Shown one piece after another: positions 22,733-31,234 of a stretch of DNA of 36,263 bases; position 1 is the stretch's first letter; every line of letters begins with the position of its first letter. The translations under genes and the position numbers were made by a program. The notes under the pieces are model-generated. The model did not search any database. It worked only from the letters and a program-made list of their open reading frames with translations, and had not been told where the DNA came from. The DNA comes from Planctomycetota bacterium (GTDB lineage: Bacteria > Planctomycetota > Uabimicrobiia > Uabimicrobiales > JABWCH01), in NCBI GenBank assembly GCA_017993505.1, contig JAGOMP010000028.1:1-36263 (forward strand). Direction: 5' to 3'.

Positions 22733-23998
22733 TTATTTATTATTCCTTATAAAAAATGGAGTGATTCTATTTGTTAAAAAGATGGTAGTAGAAATAATAA
22801 ATATTGGAATACAAACAAATTGTGCTATTGTAAGTCCTGTATTTCCAATAAAAGGTTCTACTCTATATGTTTCCATAATAAATCGCATAGCACTGTAAAG
22901 TATAAGTAATAAAAAAAATGTTTCTCCATCATATTTTCTTCTTGGATGGAATAAAAGAAGGATAAAATATATCAATATTGCACTGAGTGCAGAATATATT
23001 TGTGTAGGATAGACGGGACGAAAAAAATGATGATAAGTATCAGCAGGCATATGTTTTTCTAAGGCTTGCAAAATAGAATGGTTTGAAAGCTTATGTTGGT
23101 ATTGTGAAGGCAAGTATTGTTTTTGGAGTTGTTGAATATTGATACCTCGTAAATGGAAACATTCACTAACAATGGAATCTGCTGGGAATTGTACTGCTGT
23201 GATAGTATGATCTGGACAAGATTGTCCATAACAACAACCATTTAAATAACATCCTAAACGTCCAATAGAAAGACCAATGACAAAACAAAATGTACATATG
23301 TCCAATATTTTTAAAAAAGGCAATTTTTTAATGTACATGTATATAATTAAACAAATACATGATAAAAGAAAACCGCCATAAAAGACAAGACCACTTTGCC
23401 AAAATGCAAACATACTCCAATCGTATTGTTCCCAATAAAGATAGCAATGTAGAAAACGACTCAAGATAAAGAATAAAAGAATAATAAAACCAATATGGAT
23501 GATTTTTTTTATCTTTGTTTGTTCTAAAAATTTTATCTTTGCATGATGGTAATTTTTATATGCATAATAACCAATCCATCCTAAAAAAAGGAAGTCAAAT
23601 ATATAAAAATACCCTAGTTGTACTGCCATTGTTTTTGTATATTTGATGGATATCGTTATGATAAATGCAATTGTGATTGGTTCAATGGATTTTGTATTAT
23701 AATAAAGTGCTACAGCAACTAAACACGTAGGAATAATTGCCCAAAGATTAATTTTTTCAAAAATATGAAACAGACTAAAGTCAAATAATTCAGTATGTTG
23801 AAAAACAAAAAATGCACGTGCACCAATGAGACTAGCAAGTAAAATAATTATGATAAAATCATAGGCAAGGTTATCAGAAAATTTTTGTTCCTTAAATCGT
23901 ATTTTACCGATAAATAGACAGACTATAAATGCTAGCCCAAACATGAGTCCATAGCCATAAATAGGATAACTGCCTATATGAAATAAAATTGGTTTCAT
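22733..23998 (-). CDS. lgt: Prolipoprotein diacylglyceryl transferase, copy 2
   Basis: 421 residues, parallel to copy 1 along its entire length: MKPILFHIGSYPIYGYGLMF, SGLVFYGGFLLS, IGRLGCYLNGCCYGQSCP, PTQIYSALSAI. All landmark residues visible in copy 1 are kept, including the Asn of the signature (N where copy 1 has T), which is closer to the usual Lgt pattern. The upstream stretches of both copies are also alike, so a unit of about 1.4 kb was duplicated. The C-terminus is five residues shorter. Neither copy shows a stop or frameshift, so both may be active. Confidence 0.9.
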   Translation of the reverse strand: MKPILFHIGSYPIYGYGLMFGLAFIVCLFIGKIRFKEQKFSDNLAYDFIIIILLASLIGARAFFVFQHTELFDFSLFHIFEKINLWAIIPTCLVAVALYYNTKSIEPITIAFIITISIKYTKTMAVQLGYFYIFDFLFLGWIGYYAYKNYHHAKIKFLEQTKIKKIIHIGFIILLFFILSRFLHCYLYWEQYDWSMFAFWQSGLVFYGGFLLSCICLIIYMYIKKLPFLKILDICTFCFVIGLSIGRLGCYLNGCCYGQSCPDHTITAVQFPADSIVSECFHLRGINIQQLQKQYLPSQYQHKLSNHSILQALEKHMPADTYHHFFRPVYPTQIYSALSAILIYFILLLFHPRRKYDGETFFLLLILYSAMRFIMETYRVEPFIGNTGLTIAQFVCIPIFIISTTIFLTNRITPFFIRNNK

Positions 23999-24100
23999 AT
24001 ACTATTACTTTCATTGAAAATTTTTATTCTATTAATTTTATGGGTTATAATATAAAATTACAGACAAAATTCTACTAAGATTATCAAGTTTCTAGAATGA

Positions 24101-24931
24101 TTATAACCAAGTTTCTAAAATTTTTTCATAGTAGGTTGCAATTTCTATATTATTGCGTTTTTGAGCACCTTGAATAAGAATATTGCATTTTTCTTGTAAT
24201 TTATTTTTTGCTGCTTTTTGTTGTTCTTTGGAAATATCTTTGTTTTGCAAACATTTGAGAATCGATTGGACTCGAAATCGATCCATTCCCCAATATTTTC
24301 TAGAAAGTTGGTCTTCATGCCCGCCTGTTTTTATAATGAGTGCTTTATCGATAAAGTGGTACGGATAGTAAATAGCACCTCGCAACCAAAGGTCGTAATC
24401 TTCGCATGCAAATAATGTTTCGTCAAAATTTCCTACAGTTTCAAAAAAAGAACGATGCATCATCACAGAAGAAGGACTGACAATGCATAGATCTAAACAT
24501 TTTTCAAAAATCCACCCACTATATTTTGTATGTTGTTTGCATTGGTTGACTCGTTTTCCGTTTCGTATCCATATTTCATCTGTGTAATTAAGAATCATAC
24601 TTTGATCTGATTGAAAAGCATTGTATTGCATTTGCAATTTTGTTTTTATCCATTGATCATCAGAATCGCAAAAAGCAATGTACATACCTTTTGCATGTTC
24701 TAAACCTTTATTTCTAGCACTAGATACGCCAGCGTTTTTTTGTTTTATATATTGCAAACCTTTTTCAATATAGAGCGTTAAAATTTCTGCAGTATTATCT
24801 TCGGAACCATCGTCAACAACTATGAGTTCCCAATTTTTAAATGTCTGTGCATAAATAGAGTCTATACATTGCGTTAGACAATAGGCTCTATTGTATGTGG
24901 GAATTACAATGGAAATTATAGGATTTGTCAT
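24101..24931 (-). CDS. Family 2 glycosyltransferase
   Basis: 276 residues. The GT-A fold start ISIVIPTYNRAYCLTQCIDS, then WELIVVDDGSEDNT (nucleotide-binding acidic pair), VSSARNKGLEHAKG and FCDSDDQW (the DxD-type metal site) mark a GT2 inverting glycosyltransferase using a nucleotide sugar. Further on, PSSVMMHRSFFETVGNFDE and ACEDYDLWLRG are typical acceptor-side motifs. No membrane helix. The start ATG overlaps the STAS gene stop (ATGA), so translation is coupled. Sugar and acceptor are unknown; cell-surface polysaccharide is the usual role. Confidence 0.9.
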   Translation of the reverse strand: MTNPIISIVIPTYNRAYCLTQCIDSIYAQTFKNWELIVVDDGSEDNTAEILTLYIEKGLQYIKQKNAGVSSARNKGLEHAKGMYIAFCDSDDQWIKTKLQMQYNAFQSDQSMILNYTDEIWIRNGKRVNQCKQHTKYSGWIFEKCLDLCIVSPSSVMMHRSFFETVGNFDETLFACEDYDLWLRGAIYYPYHFIDKALIIKTGGHEDQLSRKYWGMDRFRVQSILKCLQNKDISKEQQKAAKNKLQEKCNILIQGAQKRNNIEIATYYEKILETWL

Positions 24932-25275
24932 GACAATAATGTTTCTGCTTCTTCTATGCTACTAGCAAAAGTAAATATTTCTGCTAATCCTAGGATCTCA
25001 AAAACATCTTGGACAGCTGCACTTGGATTTATAAGGATAATATCACCATCGTGATCTTGAGCTGTTCCAATAGATGCGATAAAAATTCCTGCTCCTGCAC
25101 TTGAAATATAGTGAATGTCTTCCATATTAACCATAAGCTTGAAAAAATCATTGGAAAAAAATGCTTCCAATTGTTTTTCCATTTTTTCATATGTAGTGGC
25201 ATCTAAGGATCCTGTAATTTTAATATAGGCAATATCATCAGCAATTCGTTTTGTATCAATGCTCAAATGAGCCAT
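24928..25275 (-). CDS. STAS-domain anti-sigma factor antagonist
   Basis: 115 residues, a single STAS domain. The centre IHYISSAGAGIFIAS carries the serine that partner kinases phosphorylate in the SpoIIAA/RsbV family. It lies 20 bp after the SpoIIE-type phosphatase gene, the enzyme type that removes this phosphate. In the known scheme the dephosphorylated form binds the anti-sigma kinase and frees its target. The kinase candidate is the fusion protein at 28236-29777. Ribosome site AAGGAA. It overlaps the glycosyltransferase start by 4 bp. Confidence 0.9.
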   Translation of the reverse strand: MAHLSIDTKRIADDIAYIKITGSLDATTYEKMEKQLEAFFSNDFFKLMVNMEDIHYISSAGAGIFIASIGTAQDHDGDIILINPSAAVQDVFEILGLAEIFTFASSIEEAETLLS

Positions 25276-25295
25276 TGTAATATTCCTTAAGTATT

Positions 25296-27092
25296 TTAGC
25301 TATTTCTTGTAAGAGTGACCATGGTAATGTCATCACTTTGTAGAGCTGTGGAACGCCATTGTTCTAAAGATTTAATGACATAATCAATGAGTTGTTGTGA
25401 GGTAGCTTTTGTTTGTTGTGATACTTGAGACATCAATGCATAAAATTTATCTTCTGTATATTCTTCATCAAGAGGATTCATGGCTTCTGGGACACCATCT
25501 GTATAAATCACAAATTTATCCCCAGGGTTTAGTATAATTTTTTCTTCTTTAATAGCTCTAGTAAAAAATCTTCCTTTATCTAAGCCAAGTGCCATACCTT
25601 TTAAATTTATCAATTCATACATTTGTCGATGAGCACGCCATACATAAGCTGGATTATGCCCTGCAGAGCAAATAGTAATGCTATGATCTCGTACGTCCAA
25701 AATGCAATAGATAGCAGTAACAAATAGGCCAGCTGTTATATCATCTGATAAGATTTCATTTATTTTAATGAGTGCTGTTTTAGGAGATAAATGAAATTTT
25801 GATTCTGTTCGAAAAAATGCACGTGTCATTGCCATAATTACACAACCAGGCACACTTTTCCCAGAAACATCTGCTACAATAAATCCAACATGGAAGTCAT
25901 CAATGGGAATGATATCATAATAATCACCACCTACTTCTTTTGCGGGTTGATAATAAGATCCAATATCATATCCTGGGATAATAGGGATTAATTTGGGAAG
26001 TAGATTTTTTTGAATTTCTCTCGCAGTCATAAGATCATATTCTTGAGCTTGGTATTCTAACTCGGATTCATGTGCATTTTTTAAATTTTGTGTTAAAATA
26101 TTAAATGTATCGGCTAGCAAGCCAATTTCATCTCTAGAAATTGGTTTGGTAACATGAGATAAATCACCACTTGAAACAACATTTATATCATGAAGAAGTT
26201 GGGCTATGGGTGCAGTAAATTGTTTTGCAAGAATCATAGAAATACAAATTACTAATAAAATGGCTAAAATAGTAGTAAAGGCAATTTTATGAAAAAGTGC
26301 AGTGGTTGAAGCAGTAATGTCTTTAGGAGAAAGCATCACAATAATTTGAACAGTTTCACTTTCTATTTTAACTTTTATTTTATATGCTTGGATTTTTTCA
26401 AATCTTTCACTATTAGATATATGACCATAGATGACTTGCATATTAGTTTCATAAAGATTACCATCAATATTCAAAGTAAGAGTTTCTTCACTTCCTTTGA
26501 TTTCGTATTTTCCTGTATTCAATCCATCTGTTGAACTACTGTTTGTGCATAAATCTATAATCTTATTATCTTCTGTTACAAAAGCAATGCTTACAATTTC
26601 AGTCATTGGCGACGCATGCATAGGATAAGATTTCATCTCATTTAAATAATTGGTATATCTTGTATGAATTTCCTGCAATTGTTCGTTCTTCTTTGTATAA
26701 TCTTCTTCACTCTCCTGTATATGTAGGCAATCTTTCACATATTCTGTAGCTAATTTTGTCATGGATTGAACAAGAATAGCACCTTTTCGATCAACTTCTT
26801 CTAACAAAGATTCTATTGTATGGGAGTATACCATATATTCAGACATTAAACATAATAAACTAGAGACAACAATTAACATCAATGTTAATTTAATAGTTAC
26901 CGTATATTTTGGTCGAAATTTTGTAGAAACAAATTTTGTATTGCCAATTTGTTTCATATTTTCCAAAATCGTAGTACTAGCAGGATCTACAGGATCTACC
27001 TCAATATTTCGTGCCAATTTTTTCCTTCTCTGTGATGAGGTTCGTCCTGTTCTTTGTACTCGTCTTCTTCTAAAATCTTGTTCTTCTCTCAT
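25296..27092 (-). CDS. Membrane-bound SpoIIE/PP2C-type phosphatase with HAMP domain (RsbU-like)
   Basis: 598 residues. A basic N-terminal tail (RRRRVQRTGR, QRRKK) precedes membrane helix 1 (about 65-87), an extracytoplasmic sensor (88-268) and helix 2 (269-289). Then come a HAMP linker (290-342), helix MTAREIQKNLLPK and the phosphatase domain (365-598), with EVGGDYYD (387-394) and VADVSGK (D408) as metal ligands, and late YTDGVPEAMN and DDITMVTL. It should dephosphorylate STAS antagonists, most simply the one encoded next. The outside domain implies an envelope or external signal; the ligand is unknown. Confidence 0.92.
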   Translation of the reverse strand: MREEQDFRRRRVQRTGRTSSQRRKKLARNIEVDPVDPASTTILENMKQIGNTKFVSTKFRPKYTVTIKLTLMLIVVSSLLCLMSEYMVYSHTIESLLEEVDRKGAILVQSMTKLATEYVKDCLHIQESEEDYTKKNEQLQEIHTRYTNYLNEMKSYPMHASPMTEIVSIAFVTEDNKIIDLCTNSSSTDGLNTGKYEIKGSEETLTLNIDGNLYETNMQVIYGHISNSERFEKIQAYKIKVKIESETVQIIVMLSPKDITASTTALFHKIAFTTILAILLVICISMILAKQFTAPIAQLLHDINVVSSGDLSHVTKPISRDEIGLLADTFNILTQNLKNAHESELEYQAQEYDLMTAREIQKNLLPKLIPIIPGYDIGSYYQPAKEVGGDYYDIIPIDDFHVGFIVADVSGKSVPGCVIMAMTRAFFRTESKFHLSPKTALIKINEILSDDITAGLFVTAIYCILDVRDHSITICSAGHNPAYVWRAHRQMYELINLKGMALGLDKGRFFTRAIKEEKIILNPGDKFVIYTDGVPEAMNPLDEEYTEDKFYALMSQVSQQTKATSQQLIDYVIKSLEQWRSTALQSDDITMVTLTRNS

Positions 27093-27104
27093 GATAAAAC
27101 CACT

Positions 27105-27608
27105 TTATTTTATAAAAGTTATAAATTGTATATTTAGAATTTGGAAATAAGATAGACCAATTAAAACCACTATTGCATAACATGCTGCAACTAAATCATC
27201 CATTAAAATTCCCCACCCTTGAGGAAGTTTTTCTACTTTATGGATTGGATATGGCTTTGTGATATCAAACAAACGAAATAAACAAAATGCAATTAGCATA
27301 AGCTCCCAAGTAGGTTGAAAAAAAAGAACTGTTAAAAAATATCCAGCAACTTCATCAATGACTACTTGTTTTGGATCTTTTTTATGAAAATGATTTTCTG
27401 CCCATGGTCCAATCCATACATTTCCTATCGATGCTAATAAAAGAAGAATCAACATAGTAGGAAAAGTATAGCTTGGATTAGTATGAAAAAAAAACTTTGT
27501 TAAAAGGAAATAGAGAATGACCGCACCTAAAGTTCCAAAAGTTCCAGGTGCTTTGGGTGCATATCCACAATAAAAAAAAGTAGCAACGCAGTTTTTTATG
27601 TGTTTCAT
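27105..27608 (-). CDS. pgpA: Phosphatidylglycerophosphatase A
   Basis: 167 residues with the PgpA landmarks: YAPKAPGTFGTLGAV (16-30), VVIDEVAGYFLT (catalytic Asp-Glu pair), FRLFDITKPYPI and GWGILMDDLVAA, on a bundle of four membrane helices. It removes the phosphate from phosphatidylglycerophosphate to give phosphatidylglycerol, the lipid donor used by Lgt encoded nearby. It lies 12 bp before the phosphatase gene in the same direction. Part of its 5' end and upstream region is repeated at 27693-27785. Confidence 0.92.
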   Translation of the reverse strand: MKHIKNCVATFFYCGYAPKAPGTFGTLGAVILYFLLTKFFFHTNPSYTFPTMLILLLLASIGNVWIGPWAENHFHKKDPKQVVIDEVAGYFLTVLFFQPTWELMLIAFCLFRLFDITKPYPIHKVEKLPQGWGILMDDLVAACYAIVVLIGLSYFQILNIQFITFIK

Positions 27609-27692
27609 GTATTATAATCCTAAATAATTGCTCTATTTTTTATTACTAAGTACTCAATTATCATAACTTAAAAATAGATTGTATATCTATCA

Positions 27693-27785
27693 TAAAAAAA
27701 GTAGCAATGAAATTTTTCATGTATTTTATGTATGACAATTTCCAATGATTGCTCTATTTTTTTTATTTTTAAGTACTCAAACTTA
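27693..27785 (-). pseudogene. Partial duplicate of the pgpA 5' end and upstream region
   Basis: 27693-27785 matches 27572-27667 with an offset of about 121 bp: gtagcaa, catgta, ttgctctatttttt and aagtactcaa recur in order. On the minus strand it reads MKYMKNFIATFF, as against MKHIKNCVATFF at the pgpA start, and then leaves the pgpA frame. It is a short degraded duplication standing between pgpA and the 146-residue membrane protein gene. Confidence 0.6.
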
Positions 27786-28226
27786 TTATAACCAAAAAAT
27801 TGGACTTAAAAGACTAAAATAAAGCAACCATGGACAAGCAATGCCCCATAAGTCTAAATAAAGATAATATAAAACTAAAGGGAATGTTGTCCATATAAAA
27901 AGCCAAGGAAATAGATTTATTTTCCATTTCCATAACAAAATAATTTCCATAATACAAAATAAACAAAATTCCACTAACAATAATTTATAGATAGAAATTC
28001 CTTCACACCAACCTAAAAGGAAAATTAAAGGATAATGGACAAGTAAAAAGAGTATTCTTTGTTGCCAGTTAATCTGTTTTAACCATATCTTACTACTTTG
28101 TCCAGTTATCACAAAACAGAATCTAAAAATCCACCATAATTTATAAGGATAATTACTAAAAAAACTAAAAAACATTAAAATAATAGTACATAGCCACATA
28201 CATAAAATTGTTGACTTATTTTTCAT
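27786..28226 (-). CDS. Small hydrophobic membrane protein, unknown
   Basis: 146 residues, not recognised. Four membrane helices are likely (about 5-22, 55-75, 78-98, 104-140), unusually rich in Trp and Phe (WLCTIILMFFSFFSNY, LLWKWKINLFPWLFIW). Between helices 1 and 2 is a basic stretch (GQSSKIWLKQINWQQR). It starts 9 bp after the STAS/HATPase fusion gene, so it is probably co-transcribed and could be its membrane partner; this is inference from position only. Its 3' end abuts the partial pgpA duplicate. Confidence 0.65.
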   Translation of the reverse strand: MKNKSTILCMWLCTIILMFFSFFSNYPYKLWWIFRFCFVITGQSSKIWLKQINWQQRILFLLVHYPLIFLLGWCEGISIYKLLLVEFCLFCIMEIILLWKWKINLFPWLFIWTTFPLVLYYLYLDLWGIACPWLLYFSLLSPIFWL

Positions 28227-28235
28227 GACAATACT

Positions 28236-29777
28236 TTATACTTCTAGGTTGGAGATAGTAGGCAAATCAAATTTAGGTAAATTTTGTCCAGCACTAGGCA
28301 GATTTATATCACTTAAATTTGCAGGCTTACTACTATTAACTTTAGAAGTAGTAGAAATGCTAAGTTGATTTATATTTAAATTTTCAGAAGTAGTAGCAAC
28401 GCTAGATTGATTTATCTCTAAATTTTCCGCTTCTCTACATTCTTCTGCACTTGGAATATCAAAATCAGGAGTTAAGTCTTCTTCCACATCTTTATTTGCT
28501 ATATTAGGAGCTATGCTATCACTAGATGGTTTTGTTACATTTTGTGTTCTGAATGTTTTTTTTGTCTCTACTGCATTTTGTAATTCTAGTTTTTGTTCTG
28601 TTTTCTTTGCTTCTAGTTCATTTTGTGTTCTGAGTGTTTTTTTTGTCTCTACTGTATTTTGTAATTCTAGTTTTTGTTCTGTTTTCTTTACTTCTAATTC
28701 ATCTTGTATTTCTACATCATTATTAGCATTTTTATTTTTTGATGGTTTTTCATCAAAATATTTTACCATACAAATAGAAGTGCCTTCTGTTTCTGTAGAC
28801 TCAATCTGAACTTCATCCATCATCTGTTTGATTAAGACTAACCCCATGCCTCTTCCTTTGTCTTTTACTTTTGTTCTGTCAAGTTCAGAAGATAAAATCG
28901 ATGGATTAAAAGTTTTGACGCCACTATCTTTCACTGTGAGCTTCAATTTATCATGATAGACGCTGATTTTTAGATAGATTTTTTTTGTTCGATCAAACTT
29001 ATTCCCATATTCAATAGCATTGGCACAAGCTTCATCTAAACTCACCATTATATTAGTTCTAGTCTGATTTTTAAAAAAATTGTCAACAAAAGAAAAAATA
29101 AAATCACGTAATTTAGCAAGGTGTTCCATATCAGATGGAAGAGTGATTTCAATTTCTTCCGCATCAATTTTTGTTTCTTCATCCTTTTTTGTCAAATTTT
29201 CTGGGATCGAGATAACATGAAGTATACCTTTGTCATCCACTTTATGAATAGATTTACAATAGGGACAACGATAATGCCCAGGTCTTGCAAAATTGCTAGT
29301 ACGATGACATTGCGTACAAGAACGAGCTATAGGGAATTCGATATTGCTAGTTTCTTCTACTGGATCTTGAGTTTTCACTTGAAAAGGTGGTGCCTTTTCT
29401 TGAACTTCTTTAATTTTTAAATTTTTTGGTTCTCTAATGGCTTCTTCAATGCTATCATGAATAGGACAAATACTTTCAAATCCTAATATTTGAAAAATAT
29501 TACGTAATGAAGGATGCATTTTGCATAATGTGACTCTTCGATTACTTTTTTCTTGTTCACGTAAAATAGCACCTGCCAAAACACCAAAACCTGTACTACT
29601 CATATAAGGAAGTTTTTCCAAATCTACCACTAATTGTTTCCACGGATTTGCAAAAACTTTCTCTATAAAATTTGAGAAATCAGCACTATTGCTTAAATCC
29701 ACTTCACCAAAAAGTTTCACTATAGCAATATCTTTTGAATTTCGAATATAATTAAAATCCATATGTAATTTTTTCAT
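28236..29777 (-). CDS. STAS / zinc-ribbon / HATPase fusion (anti-sigma-type kinase)
   Basis: 513 residues from the ATG at 29777 (MKKLHMDFNY), which overlaps the rluD-like gene by 26 bp; a start at 29804 is possible. STAS domain (6-120) has LPYMSSTGFGVL with the phosphorylatable serine. A zinc ribbon follows (C154-x2-C157 and C171-x2-C174). The GHKL ATPase domain of RsbW/SpoIIAB type (about 210-340) has N-box DEACANAIEYGN, DSGVKTFNP and KGRGMGLVLIKQM. The tail (350-513) is low-complexity and carries two 27-residue repeats (KKTEQKLELQN, VETKKT-RTQN) and two 14-residue repeats (NINQ..STTS). Kinase and substrate-type domains share one chain, which suggests self-control within partner switching. 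Confidence 0.87.
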   Translation of the reverse strand: MKKLHMDFNYIRNSKDIAIVKLFGEVDLSNSADFSNFIEKVFANPWKQLVVDLEKLPYMSSTGFGVLAGAILREQEKSNRRVTLCKMHPSLRNIFQILGFESICPIHDSIEEAIREPKNLKIKEVQEKAPPFQVKTQDPVEETSNIEFPIARSCTQCHRTSNFARPGHYRCPYCKSIHKVDDKGILHVISIPENLTKKDEETKIDAEEIEITLPSDMEHLAKLRDFIFSFVDNFFKNQTRTNIMVSLDEACANAIEYGNKFDRTKKIYLKISVYHDKLKLTVKDSGVKTFNPSILSSELDRTKVKDKGRGMGLVLIKQMMDEVQIESTETEGTSICMVKYFDEKPSKNKNANNDVEIQDELEVKKTEQKLELQNTVETKKTLRTQNELEAKKTEQKLELQNAVETKKTFRTQNVTKPSSDSIAPNIANKDVEEDLTPDFDIPSAEECREAENLEINQSSVATTSENLNINQLSISTTSKVNSSKPANLSDINLPSAGQNLPKFDLPTISNLEV

Positions 29778-30864
29778 AGCATTGATTCCCACATGTTGCA
29801 ACAAGTTGTGTTACATTTTTACAAGGCCACAACATATTTAAGACTTGCAACGTATTTGCAAAATCTTTAGGAAAAGGTGCTTGCAACGTAAGCATTTCTT
29901 TTCGAGAAGGATGTTCAAAGGTAAGACTCCAAGCATGTAATGCTGTTCTTTCCATAAAAATGGTGTCACGTTCTACATGAGAAAGACATTCTGGTACAGA
30001 AGATACATTCTGTAAAATTCTTTCCCAATTCAATATAGGTTGTGCATCATATAAAGAATCTGCTACAATTGGACAACCTTGCGATTTTAAATGAACACGA
30101 ATTTGATGAGTTCGACCAGTTTCAGGAAAAACATGCACAAGAGTAAAATGAGGATACTTTGCAAAAACCTTGTAATTTGTAATTGCTTCTTTTCCACCGT
30201 GAGAAACAGTCATACGCTCTCTATTTCTAGGATCCATGGCAAGAGGTAAAGCAACAGTCCCATGATCAAATCGCATTGTCCCTTCTACGAGTGCAAAGTA
30301 CTGTTTTTGAATTGTTCGATTTTCAAACTGCTCCCCTAACGAAGCATGGCTTTTATTATTTTTTGCAATTAACAAAATTCCACTTGTAAAGCGATCTAGA
30401 CGATGAACGATTCCAGGTCGATACACATCATTTTCATCAGATAAATTTTCAAAGTGATATAACAAACCATTGACTAAAGTCCCCTGCATATGACCGCGGG
30501 AAGGATGAACTACTAAATCAGCTGGTTTATTTAAAGCTGCTAGATCCTCATCTTCATAAATAATATCTAAAGACATTTCTTCAGGCTTTAAATGTAAAGG
30601 TTCTAATATTGGTAAATCAATAGAAATCGTCTGCCCCTCTTTAATTTTATCACTTGCTTTTGCTTTTTTCCCATCCATCAAAACATTACCAGCTTTAATA
30701 ATCTTTTGAAGATACGCTCGCGAGTAATCATTAAAACGTTTACTTAAATACGCATCTAGTCGATTTCCTTCAACTCGACCACGCACTCGAAACTCTATTT
30801 TTTCAACTTTTTCTTGGTTAGGTACTAAGGGACGCTCTTTTTTAGGGAATTCCACATTATCCAT
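29752..30864 (-). CDS. RluA/RluD-family rRNA pseudouridine synthase
   Basis: 370 residues. An S4 RNA-binding domain (33-80: NRLDAYLSKRFNDYSRAYLQ, IIKAGNVLMDGK) precedes the catalytic domain, with LNKPADLVVHP (111-121), the active-site IVHRLDRFTSG (D157), and TGRTHQIRVHL. It converts specific uridines in rRNA to pseudouridine; the domain order fits RluD (23S helix 69) or RluC-type enzymes. The C-terminal extension past about 340 (WPCKNVTQLVATCGNQC) is longer than usual and overlaps the start of the next gene. Confidence 0.92.
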   Translation of the reverse strand: MDNVEFPKKERPLVPNQEKVEKIEFRVRGRVEGNRLDAYLSKRFNDYSRAYLQKIIKAGNVLMDGKKAKASDKIKEGQTISIDLPILEPLHLKPEEMSLDIIYEDEDLAALNKPADLVVHPSRGHMQGTLVNGLLYHFENLSDENDVYRPGIVHRLDRFTSGILLIAKNNKSHASLGEQFENRTIQKQYFALVEGTMRFDHGTVALPLAMDPRNRERMTVSHGGKEAITNYKVFAKYPHFTLVHVFPETGRTHQIRVHLKSQGCPIVADSLYDAQPILNWERILQNVSSVPECLSHVERDTIFMERTALHAWSLTFEHPSRKEMLTLQAPFPKDFANTLQVLNMLWPCKNVTQLVATCGNQCYEKITYGF

Positions 30865-30962
30865 TCTATACTCATTACAATATAATAAAAGACAAAAACA
30901 TATAAAGTGAATAAATTATTATATATTATTATAAATAAAAACTCAATAGAAAAAATACACAC

Positions 30963-31010
30963 AAAAAACAGAGATGATTTCCAATCAACGTGAAATCATC
31001 TCTGTTTTTT
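30963..31010 (-). terminator. Strong bidirectional terminator after the C25 protease gene
   Basis: An 18-bp perfect stem (acagagatgattt / aaatcatctctgt extended by A6/T6) with a 12-nt loop. It ends the minus-strand protease transcript; the 104-bp repeat now lies between it and the stop codon. Confidence 0.9.
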
Positions 31011-31026
31011 ATATACAATATTCTTA

Positions 31027-31234
31027 TTTTATATACAATTTTCCTATTTTTATTGCGGTTATCGTATATGAAGTGCAGGATCGCCTAAGATATGGTATTT
31101 TTGAAAAATCCCTAAAATCCTCTCATCAAATTTTATATACAATTTTCCTATTTTTATTGCGGTTGTCGTATATGAAGTGCAGGATCGCCTAAGATATGGT
31201 ATTTTCGAAAAATCCCTAAAATCCTCTCATCAAG
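31027..31234. repeat. 104-bp direct repeat of the protease gene 3' end
   Basis: 31027-31130 and 31131-31234 are nearly identical (a few substitutions such as ggttatcg/ggttgtcg and tttttga/ttttcga). The right copy holds the last 27 codons and stop of the C25 protease gene; the left copy is a non-coding duplicate downstream. A recent tandem duplication. Confidence 0.9.

Noticed and set aside
28513..28809. Plus-strand 98-codon frame rich in Phe, Ser and Cys
   Set aside because: It is the complement of the Lys/Glu-rich repeats in the fusion protein's tail.
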